A DNA stretch of 64,000 nt from Sclerotinia nivalis (lineage: Eukaryota > Ascomycota > Leotiomycetes > Helotiales > Sclerotiniaceae). The DNA is taken from the NCBI GenBank assembly GCA_029531795.1, contig JAPEIS010000012.1, forward strand, positions 186,001 through 250,000, read 5' to 3'. The position numbers and the translations under genes were made by a program. The notes beneath the pieces are model-generated. The model saw only the letters and a list, made by a program, of their open reading frames with translations, was not told the origin of the DNA and did not search any database. Of the stretch, positions 10,673 to 21,506 are shown piece by piece. How positions within the stretch are numbered: the first letter of the stretch is position 1; each line of letters opens with the position of its first letter.

Positions 10673-12618
10673 GGTTAAGGATTTTGATGAAACGGGTCGG
10701 ATGGTATAGACTAGGTAGAAGTTAATGTAGCATATTAAATATATGTGAGGTGAGAGTCTATAATTTCAAGACCGTGATATTTTTCCACTCGCTGAGCCCT
10801 GCAAACCAATCTTGCGAAGCCTATTGATGCCTAGGGATTAGTGAGATACATGCTAAAGGTAAAGCTTTTCTGATTGAGATGAGTGGACTTATCACGTGTT
10901 GTATTTTGGTTATCTTTTTCGACTTCCCTCATAGGCATAGGTAGGTGAAATCATTCAACACCACTGTGTTTTAATAGTTGCAATGTGAATACATGATAAC
11001 TTTTGGTAACTCATTTCTGAATAGGCTGGGCCTCGATATCCGACCACATGTTTGATGAGCATTTCGAAAAACTGTGAAAAAATTTCCCTGGGGAAGACTG
11101 ATTATATTAATAAAAGAAGTTAAAACGGATACTTCCATGTCTGTGTGGTTTTCATTAGATATTGCAGAATATTTAATTAAGTTGGGTAAGATAAGTGGTA
11201 ACTTTTACTTATTTGATTAGATAATAGAATTCTCGGAATGATTGATTTGAAGGGCACTATGTCCATCTACAAGACTGGTTGCTTCAAACCCGGGGTTCCT
11301 TGATACAATGAAATGTAGCTACTGTGAATTGAAGATATTCTCAGTAGCCTCTTGAGTCTTTTTGGCTTTATTTTGTTGTGCCCACACATTTTCAATTGAA
11401 TAAGAACAAAAAGAGATACAGTGAAACAAAGCATGATTTCTATAATACAAAATGCAATTTCTTGGACAATCTCCTTGGGAGAAAGCTTATATCAGACAAA
11501 AAGTGTTCTCACTGAATAAGCAGAGGGTAAATAAACTACATATTAATAAGTTTAGTTGAACCTGCTTGTCAAATAGATATTAAGACTAAGCCAATCATAT
11601 CTTAATCTGATATTATAAGAAATGTTAAACCAGTAAATACAGTACTATTGCTGTGAGTGTTAGTCTGTTCCTGTCGTTCACATTAACCTCATCTACCTTC
11701 AATCCTAACTTCATGTAATTTCTCCAAATCAGTCTTTCTTTTAAAGTACTGATGCTTTTGAAAAATTGATTCAACCAACTCATAGATAATTACTAGTCAA
11801 GAAACAAAGCACAACATAACCTGGGAGTACCCATATGAATCAAATTAGGGCCATCGGTACCTTTAGGCACCTGCTACCAAACAACAAGAAATGGACATGA
11901 GAATTATGTCTCACAGCTTAGTAATGTCTTGAATGTCAGTCATTACAAAGCCAACTTTGGAGTGAATTACAAGAAATACATGATTTGGTATACATTCAGA
12001 AGGACCAGTGTGTATGCATAGGTTCGAAGACAGCCTTGCAGAGGTGAGAAGAACTACAACCCCACTGCTACATTTGTGAGGCAGAAGTTGAGATCGATTG
12101 TGCTTTAATACCTGATGGGAAATACCTTATATTGACATAACATCTTCAAGGATTGTAATAAGGTGGACCTATAAATGCCTGCAGGTTTGTGACAATCTTG
12201 TGAGGTGAGATGTTTTGTGGTTGTTCCAATTCAAACTGCCAGGCCAGATGCCAATTGATTGCTTCCAAGTAGTCGCATGTGAGGATTGCGCTAAATGAAT
12301 TGCTTTAGTTGAATTGCTTTAGTTGAATTGCTTTTGATGAACTGCTTCAGATGCATTACCTTAGGTTGATTATTATAAGTGGTTTGCTTTCAAGCTGATT
12401 GCTTGAGGGTGGGGAGGGAAGGAGGGGTGAGGGGGGGAATCCTGGGTATGACTTAGGGGCAGCGGAAGAATATCCAGCGCGAATATAAATTGATGATCAC
12501 CTTCAACCTTGCTGATAGCCTTCATTTCATTTCTATCATCTCTTTTATTCTTCATGATCATTACCCGTTGGTACGTAGATTAAGTCTCGATCACCCCGTA
12601 TTCATCGTTGTTTCCTGC
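10673..12618. other. Intergenic P4-P5, 1.9 kb
   Basis: No coding region supported. The ORF at 12373-12561 (minus) lies over low-complexity purine-rich DNA (12405-12440, GGGAGGGAAGG type) and has no motif. P4 and P5 converge here, so both 3' ends fall in this interval. Confidence 0.4.
12296..12352. repeat. Short minisatellite, unit GAATTGCTTTAGTT
   Basis: Head-to-tail copies of a 14-15 nt unit: GAATTGCTTTAGTT twice exactly, followed by diverged copies (GAATTGCTTTTGAT, GAACTGCTTCAGAT). It lies in the P4-P5 gap. Confidence 0.7.
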
Positions 12619-13705
12619 CTAGCTATAGTATGATAATGATCTCTCTAACTCCCTAAGCTCGCACTTCATGCGCATAAGCTCGTAATGCTCACCGCAGTGA
12701 CCATCTTCGCTGTCCTCTGCCTCATGGTAATCGCTGTCCACCCACTTCTTGAGTTCACTCCACTCATAATCCAACCAAAATTCGTCCAAACAATCAACCC
12801 AATCTTTATCACCATCACGCTCCCATTCCCGTGCCTCCTCAATAATCACATTCAAAGCATACTCGTACCACTCCCCTCCTAGACCTATGGGGGCGGGAAG
12901 CCTACTATAGATTGCTTCTCCTCCCTCGACTCGACGTGGAATGTACGTGCGGTCCACATCTTTGTACCTCGCAACAAGTCCAGTCTCCTCTTCGTTGTCA
13001 CGCGTGGTTCCATAGAAACTTCGGGGAAGGAACATAATATTGCAGGCATGATCCTCGCCGAAAGATAGCATCGCATTCCCCGCAGGACGATACTGAGGAC
13101 CCATCCATTGTACTAGGCATGACGCCAAAGTCTTCTTGACGGAAGAAGGAAGGTTTGATGCAGTTTCGTCGGTGATAAGCTTTTTATTGAAGGCGTATCC
13201 CCACAGATCTTTATTGGTTAAGCCCAAGCATATGAGTGTAGCGATGTCACCTCTCTCTTGTGTGATTTGAAGTACCTCATTAAAAACCTCGATCGGAATT
13301 GCAAATTGTGACTTATTAGATTTGGTTATGAACACTTCAATGATGTTAGTCAAAAGTCTTCTGTGGTTGAATTTGTGGTCTTCTCAACTTACTCTTCGTA
13401 GCTTGCTTGGAGTCAATTTTAAGGATGCCGCCTTCAACAATACCATCTCTCCCGCTATCTCCAGTCAAACTTGCTCCATCGGTTGTCCGAGTCTTCTTGG
13501 AAGTGAGCGAAGGCTCTGAGGTTGAGGTGACTTTGCGCTTACGGCTATGATTCGGTGCCATGCCCACTGATTTTCCAGATCGGAGGGCCATTCCTGTTGT
13601 TGTCACGGGTGTTGAAGAATCTGCTAATGGAGCGGCTGGTAAGGCTCCTGATGAAGCAGATGGAATCACTGCCATATTTCCGGGGAATGAAGAAGGTTCA
13701 GTCAT
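12619..13705 (-). CDS. P5: F-box-like family protein, intact
   Basis: Two-exon minus-strand member, about 342 aa. ATG at 13705-13703 is chosen because MTEPSS aligns with MTSPNT of P6; ATG 13771 would add 22 residues. Exon 1 is 13705-13393. The 58-nt phase-1 intron 13392-13335 has GTAAGT, a GACTAAC branch and a GAAG acceptor; exon 2 is 13334-12619. Exon 1 is Ser/Thr-rich with a basic patch (NHSRKRKV, possible nuclear signal) and VEGGILKI, shared with P6. Exon 2 has FAIPIEVFNEVLQI, ATLICLGLTNKDLWGYAF, LVQWMGPQYRP, IMFLPRSFYG, LVARYKD, PAPIGLGGEWYEYA and WSELKKWVDSDY. The end is acidic. It is divergently placed to P6 and is its closest relative here. Confidence 0.82.
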
Positions 13706-14551
13706 ATTTGCTAGAAAGTTTGAGAACGTAGACTTTGAAATTCGCACGTATTGCGATGGTTGTTGCTTCATGGAGCAGATCGAGACTGAAGGGAATATAG
13801 GGCCGGATCTGGGGTCAAAACTATGGTGCCGGGTACTAGCGGGTCTTACTGGCACTAATGCTCCAGGTGGATGTGATTCCTTGAGATTTCGATATCTTAG
13901 TGCAGCTTTTAATCTTAATTACGGCTGTAATTACATATTTCTTTTTCACTTAATGACCGCTAGCAAATGCACTAAGGGTGCATATGTTCGAAAATTTAAT
14001 GAGTATACATCAAATTACAGTCTGTTGACAACTAGAAGTCTTGTATATAGAAGCAATTATCACTCACGAAACACGGAATGCTTCCAAGGGCATAGGTATT
14101 GGAATGAGGAATAAATTATTTTAGTGCTGATTAAGGCATTGCTCAAATCTGGCATTGAGCGTATAAACTCAACAAGCTATCCATTACGATTTTGTCCTTC
14201 TGTAGACATCAATAAAGAGATATTTCTCTATGATGTGAATAATATGGACTTCCAGATCTAATTACTTTGAGGAACTTCCTATATCACTCATGTGATCACC
14301 TCCACAAATCCCATTTTGGACAAAGCCTCTCGCTAATGACTGGCTGGATTGAGTCCGAAGCTCGGTACAACAAACTAAGATGATATTGAACAACTACTAC
14401 CCTGGTCAAGTTTGTCTTTCAAAACATGACATTCAACATAAATGAAAGCTTCTTCAATCTCCAGCTTTCTTCCTACTGAATCAATATCAGACCTTTACAT
14501 ATAAGAAGAACTAATTTCACATTAGCAAGTGGATTCCCTTGTTATTTGATC
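13706..14551. promoter_or_regulatory. Shared divergent upstream region of P5 and P6
   Basis: The 846 bp between the ATGs of divergent P5 and P6 must contain both promoters. The plus-strand ORF at 13560-14114 is antisense to P5 exon 1 and runs into this gap without recognisable motifs. No specific binding site is claimed. Confidence 0.45.
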
Positions 14552-15329
14552 ATGACATCTCCAAATACCGCTCCATTGCAGGCTCTCAAGGCCCCGCAAT
14601 CAACAAGAAGCCCATCACCATCCGCCATCACACAACTAAGAGCATCCGAGTCCAGTGGCAAGAGGGCATTGGATCTAGAGGGCACGTCAGTCCCTCGACA
14701 GAAGCGCCTACGGAGTATTCCTGTCGCTGAAGGAGAGGCTGGAGAGGATGGAGTTGTCGTTGGAGGGATACTTAAAGTAAAACTTAGGCACCGCAACCTA
14801 GCACAAGGTAGGCATATTATAAGTCCCCGGCTGTTGTCTCGAGTAGGCTTTGGAACTAACTGAGCGAAGCATTTCTTACAAGGGAAGATGGCACAAACTT
14901 GGTCATTCCACACGAGGTATTCCTACAACTTCTGAAAGTATTACACGAAAAGGATGACATTGCCACTTTGATTTGCCTGAGCGTTGTAAGGAAAGCATTT
15001 TGGGACTTTAGAAAGTCTCAACTTCACCGAAATTTCTCGGAACTCTCTGCGGACACCAAATTAACTCTAGCCCCTCGCTTGAGCAAATGGATGGGCTCTA
15101 ACTATCGAATGGCCTCAAGGAAAACCTTAGCAGTTGCCGCGGAGCGCCAGTGCAACGTTATGTACCTGTCCCGAGACATTTACGGCGAGGAGGACAGTGA
15201 TGAAGAGGCTGCTATGGTCAGCAGGTACAACACCCGTTACTACCTGCAAATTCCTGAGCCACGGAAGCGAGGACCAACTGCTTACAGAACGCTCGCGTCA
15301 CCATTTGATGAAGGCGTTGAATGGAACCG
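14552..15329 (+). pseudogene. P6, 5' part: F-box-like paralogue split by TE nest
   Basis: ATG 14552; exon 1 ends at 14807. The 80-nt phase-1 intron 14808-14887 has GTAGGC, a CTAAC branch and a GAAG acceptor. The protein has a basic stretch (PRQKRLR), VVGGILKV, then LVIPHEVFLQLLKVL, ATLICLSVVRKAFWDF, RLSKWMGSNYR, VMYLSRDIYGEE, EAAMVSRYN and SPFDEGVEWN. It stops matching the family right after the EW of the GMG..WY motif, at about 15329. Ten unexplained bases and a LINE tail made of ATTG units follow. The remainder is at 59459-59626. About 232 codons are left here, intact up to the break. Confidence 0.8.
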
Positions 15330-15339
15330 AAGCGTACTC

Positions 15340-16004
15340 ATTGATTGATTGATTGATTTAATTAACGTCTACACTGAGTCTAAGACTATCTAAGACGGCT
15401 GGGGGCCTTAAGGGCTCCTAACAAATGATATATGGTGAAATGCTGACCTAATAGGCCGTAGCTAATACAAGATTGAATGGATGGAGACGGTCTCCATTTT
15501 ATAATTTGAATAGGGGAAGTGAAAACTAATCTTGGGGAACAAAGCCCGTCTTATAAATACTCTTATATATACTAAGGGAATATAACAAATGAATTTGATT
15601 TGATTTGATTTGTTTATCGCCATAGGCCGCAGGCCGCACGTGCGTGCACGTGAAACCTTTAGCCACCGATTCCAATTTGGACAAATGGCGTTCATAGGGG
15701 TTTTAGGCCTTTGAGTGGAGTATTAGCTAGCTAGGGGTAGTATATATATATATACAGTTTTTAAGAGTGTTAGAATAGGGTTTATATGATTACCGTCGCG
15801 AAAAGGGTTGAGCTATATAGCTTTATGTTTTATTTTGTGGTCTTTTTCGTTTACTGGATTATTACTCTTGATTTCTCTCCCAATCCTTTCAAATATGTTT
15901 TATTGATTAGTCTTTTATATATATCTCTCTTTTTTTTTTTTGAGTATTCTATCTGTTTCTACCAATCTTACAATTATCAATTGCGTTTGTTTTAATAATA
16001 ATAA
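15340..16004 (-). mobile_element. LINE-2 3' end, minus strand, AATC-repeat tail
   Basis: Read on the minus strand, 15690-15340 matches the 3' UTR of the plus-strand LINE-2 copy at 59,200-59,458. It ends CTTAGACTCAGTGTAGACG, TTAATTAA and AATC repeats. The two copies differ mostly by C/T and G/A. The part above about 15,700 is not clearly LINE-2. The full-length LINE-1 copy A abuts it with its poly-A at 16,005. No coding sequence is left. Confidence 0.7.
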
Positions 16005-16124
16005 GGAAAATTTTTTTTTTTTTTTTTAAATAACGGCTATATATTGCGGGCAAATTTCTATATAGAATTTGGTAGCCTTTAGTTACTCAGCTAGTCTGGT
16101 TATACCAAGAGGGGAGCTTAGAAA

Positions 16125-17333
16125 TTACGGAATAGTTTTAGAGGGGAGTATTTTTGTAAGTGTTTTATGTGTTTTCCCTTTTTTGCAAAAGAACAAATGT
16201 AATAGGGTTTTCCTTTTCCTATAAGAGCAATATATAGAAGCAGTAGTGTGATTAAAGTGTTTGTGGTATGCTGCAAAGTCTCTGTGTTGTGATCTAATTG
16301 TAAGGATGTAATGTAGTGTAGCTTTTTTTAAGGAAAGCGATATTGTATTATCTGTATGTATGTAAAGTAAATTCTTGTAGTATGAAGGGTTGATTGTATT
16401 CCATAATTGGGTATTCGCTTTGTGTGTATTGGTTTTCATTATCCTTTTGAGAGATGTTAGCGTACAAATCGGGTTTGAGGGGGAAGGTAATGTAGTATCT
16501 TTTTTTGCTGTTTTGTTGGCTGTTTCGTTGCCCGGGATATTGAAATGCTCGGGGATCCAGTGGACTCGAATTTTGCTAAGGGGAATGTGTGGGAGTTTAG
16601 GTCTGGTAGTTTATACTTGGGTTAATATCAAAAAGTCCTTGAAAATCGATTGGGAGGAGTTATTGAAATGGGAGTTCAATCTAAGGGTCATTTCGTAGTT
16701 GTTTAGGAAAATCCAAAGATTTGTAGCAAATCTGATTGATGGAAGGATTAAAATCCTTATCGTTTTGTTCATTGTAGTTTTGATTTCGGTATCGAAAACC
16801 TTTGCGTTGAGGTCCAATGAGAAAGAGTTATAAACTACTTGAATACCAAATTGTATAATGATATAACCGCTTTCAGTAACGCTATTTTTGCTTTCGTTTT
16901 TGGAGCCATCGAAGAAAATTTGTATATCACTCCTTAGGATCAATGTATGAAAAGCTTTGAAATCCTCAGCCGCTTGTGTTTTTGATCTACTCTTCGGACT
17001 AGCCACTCGTTGTTCAACTTCCTCTCTGGATTCCTTATACTCCTATACAAGGAAAGCGAACGGGTTAATTCGTTCAATGATTGGTAGGGCTCTAATGAAT
17101 CTTGTGAATTTTGTATTTGGTAATCGTTTGTTTAGGCTTTTAGCTTTGATCATTTTATTAGCTTTAATTCGTAGAGGATGATAGGGATCCAATCTAATCG
17201 TTCTTACAGTGTATAACTGCGATACTAGGTTCAGTTCGATTTCTGAAGGTCGGAGTTTGGATTCTTCATACAATACTGTTGCATTAATTATTCTGAATAC
17301 TGAGAGGATAGTTCTCGTACAAGATAATACCAC
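16125..17333 (-). pseudogene. LINE-1 A post-RT region and RNase H remnant
   Basis: Three broken frames: 17043-17333 (RPSEIELNLVSQLYTVRTIR), 16611-17006 (IQIFFDGSKNES and AKVFDTEI, the RNase H start and Glu block) and 16125-16439 (HYILTIRSQHRDFAAYHKHF). They align in order with the less damaged LINE-1 copy B. Confidence 0.75.
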
Positions 17334-17609
17334 TTTGTTTAATAGATTCAGATGATTATCTATCTGATTCGAGATCCTGTGGTTTGGGAAGTTGGGTTTG
17401 GGTTTATTTCGGTTTGGTTATTATATCTTCGATGCGAAATAGCATTTTTTCAAAGCATAGGCTATAGTTATCCGTCTTATGAGATAAGGAGGGATCCTGT
17501 AGTATATATTGTTGAAGGATTGTATTGTATTAATTACCTTGAAGGCTTTTGTAGTAAGGATTCGGATATAAGGTTTGAAATTCAGCTTTTTATCGAAGTA
17601 AACTCCTAG

Positions 17610-18518
17610 TTATTGGAGAGAACCGGGCTTTTTTTCGATTCTCAGATTATTGGTCTGTATTGATGGAGTCTCATTTAAAGCGTTATACCCTTTGTAGAAA
17701 TGAATCAATTCAGACTTTTTAGAATCGAAAGTGATCCCTTCGGACTTCCCCCAATCCAGGGCTTCCTGTATATCGATCTGAAGTGTATCATAGTTTGCCT
17801 GTAGACTGTCGGATAAAGCTAGTAGAGCAATATCGTTGGTATATCCGAACCTTTTTGAAGGATTACCCATCCAGAAAATAGGGGCAATGTAAAGTATAAA
17901 CAGAATTGATGAAATCGGGGAGTCTTGAGGTAGGCCGCAATTCAATTTGGTTTTTGGACCAATTTCGCTATTCAATCGTATTTGAATAAAACGATTAGTA
18001 GCAAAGGATTGAATCCATTTGATTAAATTGTTCAGCCAACCTTGTTCTCTAAATCGATTAATCAACCGGCCAGGGAGGACTATATCGAAAGCACCTTTTA
18101 CATCTATAATGAGTAGGGTCGTTTTCAACCCCTCTTTCAATGCTGATTCAATATCGTAGATTATACATATTATAAGATCCATTGAAGAACATAATAAAAG
18201 GGCACCGAATTGTTGGTTTACAAATACTTTGTATTTCAGAGCTAACCATAATACCTTTTTTGCTATAAGCCTTTCTAGACCCTTTCCGAGGACCGAAAGT
18301 AGTGCGATAGGGTGATACGATCTTGGGTTTGTATGATCGGTTTTATTAGGCTTTGGAATGATCGCAATTGTAGCAAAACGAAAGCATTCTAAATAATAGC
18401 CTAATTCAAAGCAATTCTGGAAAAGAAATAGAACCAGATCTTTGATCAAAAACCAAACAGTTTGGATAATCCTTGTAGGGATCTCATCTGCGTCTGGAAC
18501 TGTATTACCTGCTTTCAA
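17610..18518 (-). pseudogene. LINE-1 A reverse transcriptase
   Basis: 302 codons of RT: ATIAIIPKPNKTDHTNPRSY, PIALLSVLGKGLERLI, LLIIDVKGAFDIV, CGLPQDSPISSILFILY and RFGYTNDIALLA. The YADD-type catalytic block reads YTND, so the first catalytic Asp is replaced by Asn. Synthesis activity is therefore unlikely. Thumb and downstream parts continue in broken frames to RNase H. Confidence 0.85.
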
Positions 18519-19343
18519 AATGGCTATTTCAAGGTCTTATATATCAATACTTAGAAAAGGAATAATACAGGATAAACTGATCGGAATTCCGAAAGGGATA
18601 TCGTCGATTTCGGCTGAATTCGTCAATAAGTTTTTAACAAAAATTTTCTGTTTCTTTTCGATAATATTTGCTATCCTAGGATCTATGGGATCTACTAATG
18701 GAGGGAACCGGAAGACATTTGTAATCTGGTGCCATTTAGCCATTCGGAAGATATCATTTATATCTTCGATCTTATTAATTTTTGAAGAATAAAAGGATTG
18801 TTTTGCTTTTCTAATCGATTTCCGATAAGTTCGTTTAGCTTCTGATATCCTTGTGATTCTGTATATTCGTGCAATTTCATTGCAATCTTTGTTCCATTAT
18901 GGTTATCGAAGTAAATCATTTATAATTCTTTTTGCTGAACTTTCGTAAGCATTTCTGAGGGATTGTGTAAGGTTCAAAGCTAATATGTTTAAATCGTTGA
19001 TAGAGAATAGATTAACAGGGATATCGAGATTATACAAATCTGTAATTAATAGTTCTATGAAGAGTTTATCGTTCAATGAGTTTAACTGTAACTTCGGAAT
19101 AGGCTTTATATTATAGCAATTCCAATATAGAAGGGTCTTCAGAGTTTTGTAATCCGAAATATAATCCAGGTATTCAGTTATAAAGGAGATCGTTGTATAT
19201 AGGTCTAATAAAAAGATTAGATCTAATACATTGCCTCTTGAATGTATTGGAATTCCGATTGGTGAGATAAAACGAAGGTTGTATAAATTGATTCAATTTA
19301 CAAAAGGTTCTGCAAAAGGGGAGATAAGTATATAAAGGGGGTT

Positions 19344-19895
19344 CTAATTGGGATAGTGTAAATTGAAATCGCTTTGTATTAGAGTAGGATTTGTAGAGAA
19401 CTTTTGTAAGTTAAAGAGCGAATTGATTGTTTGATTAATCCTTGTACAATTAAGAGGAGCATTGTAAATGTTAACAATTGTAAAAACCGAATGGTTTGAG
19501 GATGAGAATTGTAGGAAAATCAAATTGCAAGAGATAATAGATCTTAATTGATCTGTATGAAATCCAATTCCCTTTCTAATATAGATAAGGATACAAAGGG
19601 TGTTTTCCCAATTATCCAAAGGGATAAAGGTTTCGTAAAAGGGATAGGTTTTTGTGATTTTCCTTGTTATATCCTTATAGATATATAATTCTTGGATCAG
19701 AATGATATCAATCTGATCTGTATTTGCTAAAGCTAAAACGAGTTCGTATGAAATCGCTCCTTTGCCTACGTTTGCTTGAATAATAGAAAGAGGTTTAATT
19801 CGATTCATTAAAAGGAATACTAGAAAGGTTTGCGAGTTTCGAGAATCGATTAGTAGGGCGGAGGCTGAAGGGAGCAGCGGAATAGATGGACCCAA
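19344..19895 (-). pseudogene. LINE-1 A endonuclease domain (APE type)
   Basis: 183 codons with IQANVGKGAISYELVLALA, IDIILIQELYIY (catalytic Glu region), CILIYIRKGIGF, FTIVNIYNAPL and PTLIQSDFNLHYPN (SDFN block). These are the usual blocks of an apurinic-endonuclease-like LINE nuclease that nicks target DNA. It is cut off from RT by stops. Confidence 0.8.
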
Positions 19896-20379
19896 ATATA
19901 CAAATAGGGGTTTTGGGGCGGGGTTGTATGATAGGGGTGAAGGGGGCAGGAGTATCTTTCATTTGTAGATCGGGTGTTTGTTATTTTGAACAACCGGCCT
20001 TTATATAAATGAGAGCTCTATTTTCGTTGTAGATCTTCCGGATCGCCTGGCGTTCCGATTTTGATTTCCTTTCCTTTCCTGATGGGCGGAGAGGGCATTT
20101 GGGGTTATCTACGGGGTGAGGGCCACAGCAATATAAGCATTTTGCAGGGTATGAATGTGTTGTACTGCATTTGGTAGTATGGTTGTTTTCGGTGTGTTTG
20201 GTTGAATTGTATAGTCTGCAAACTTGTGGTTTGGAGTATGATCTAGTATTATGCTATTGATAGTAGTGAAAGCATTGGATGGTTTTTGATTTGTGAATTA
20301 AGAGAGTAGTAGAGATATTGGCTTTAAGGATTTTGAGGGATTTCTTTAAAGCTTTAGTGTTAGATTTCATATTTACTAA

Positions 20380-21231
20380 TCAAGTGGTATGATAGAGATC
20401 GGCTGTAATGCTAGTTTGGGTTTGAGTGGTATGTATAAGATCTTGCTCAGAGTATTCTTTGATAGCTTCGAAGATTATATCCTTTGTAATTGTAATTGTA
20501 TTCATTTCGAATGCATCATTGAGTATAGTGATATTTCGGGGAATATAGTTCAAACGATAAGTGATCCATTTTTCTTGGATTTCGATTTTGCAGTTTTCAA
20601 TAGCTGAAGCAATTGTAGCTTTTTCCTTTTCGAGAGCTGATAAGTTGGAAGGTGAATTTGTACAAAGAGCGAAGCCTGTTTTAACTTCTTGTATTTCTTT
20701 TAGGAGTGAGACGGCAGGGCCAAGAACTTTCTTCAAAGCAGTGAGTATTGCAAAGGATTCTGCTTTGCAGGCAAAATGGGTTTGATCGATTCGTATAAAC
20801 AAACGATTGTCTGTGTGGGTAATGGGTTCTACTGTTTTGATAGATACTGTAGGTTTGATAGGGCTAGCGGTTTTTTGAGCGTAAGAGGTTTTGAGAGCTG
20901 CATTTGTAGTTGGGATGCTCGTACGAGTAATAGTAGGGGGAATGATAGGAGAAGTGACAGGGAGAGTAATACTAGAAATCGTATTAACTCGGGGGGGGTG
21001 ATGCTCTGTAATAAGAGCATCAAAATGGCATTCAGTGGTTGCCTTAAAATCTAGGCAGAGAGCGATGAGAAGTTTTCGAGATCTTGTAAGAAGGAAGAGA
21101 ACTTCGTTAAAGCTTAAATAGTTATCCAAAAGAATGGTAATTGAGCCAAAGATAGCCTGAGCATCATTGGCTTTATTGGTAAGGGTATTAGCCCTGTCCG
21201 AAAGTGATTTTGAAAGGCTTAGAATAGCCAT
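20380..21231 (-). pseudogene. LINE-1 A ORF1 (gag-like)
   Basis: Open frame of 283 codons from ATG 21231: a Ser/Thr/Pro-rich middle, then DNRLFIRIDQTHF and YRLNYIPRNI, typical of fungal LINE ORF1 proteins that bind RNA. The frame stops before the zinc knuckle, which continues at about 20240-20080 in another frame with CLYCCGPHPVDNPKC (CCHC spacing). ORF1 is therefore truncated relative to its family. Confidence 0.75.
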
Positions 21232-21506
21232 TGCGAAGAAAGGAAGGCCAGCAAAAGAGAACTAGCTCTCTAGCAACCGCCTTAAGGATTTTATTAATTC
21301 TGTAAACACAAAGATTGTATAGAATTTCAAGCTGATTTCAGAAATGCAATAGAAAATCGCGATTTCCAAAATTTCATGCAAAGTTTGTAGATTGCGGTTT
21401 TGACAGCTTGTAAATTATTTATAATGGCTGATGGGATTGGCGGGCTTAGTGTGAGTGGTCACATGACCATTGTAACACGAACAGCCAACTAGTTTTCACC
21501 CCCCCT

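Larger units (their letters stand above)
16005..21506 (-). mobile_element. LINE-1 copy A, full length, decayed (Tad1-like)
   Basis: Non-LTR retrotransposon on the minus strand. It has a 5' UTR starting GGGGGGTGAAAAC (21506 downwards), ORF1 20380-21231, a zinc-knuckle region 20080-20240, an endonuclease 19344-19895, RT 17610-18518, RNase H near 16600-17006 and a C-terminal part 16125-16439. It ends with a poly-A run at 16005-16029. Order and domains fit fungal Tad1-like LINEs with RNase H. Stops between the ORFs are mostly single-base, in line with RIP. Confidence 0.85.

Noticed and set aside
13560..14114. 184-codon plus-strand ORF
   Set aside because: It is antisense to exon 1 of P5, has no recognised motif and no paralogue in the cluster.
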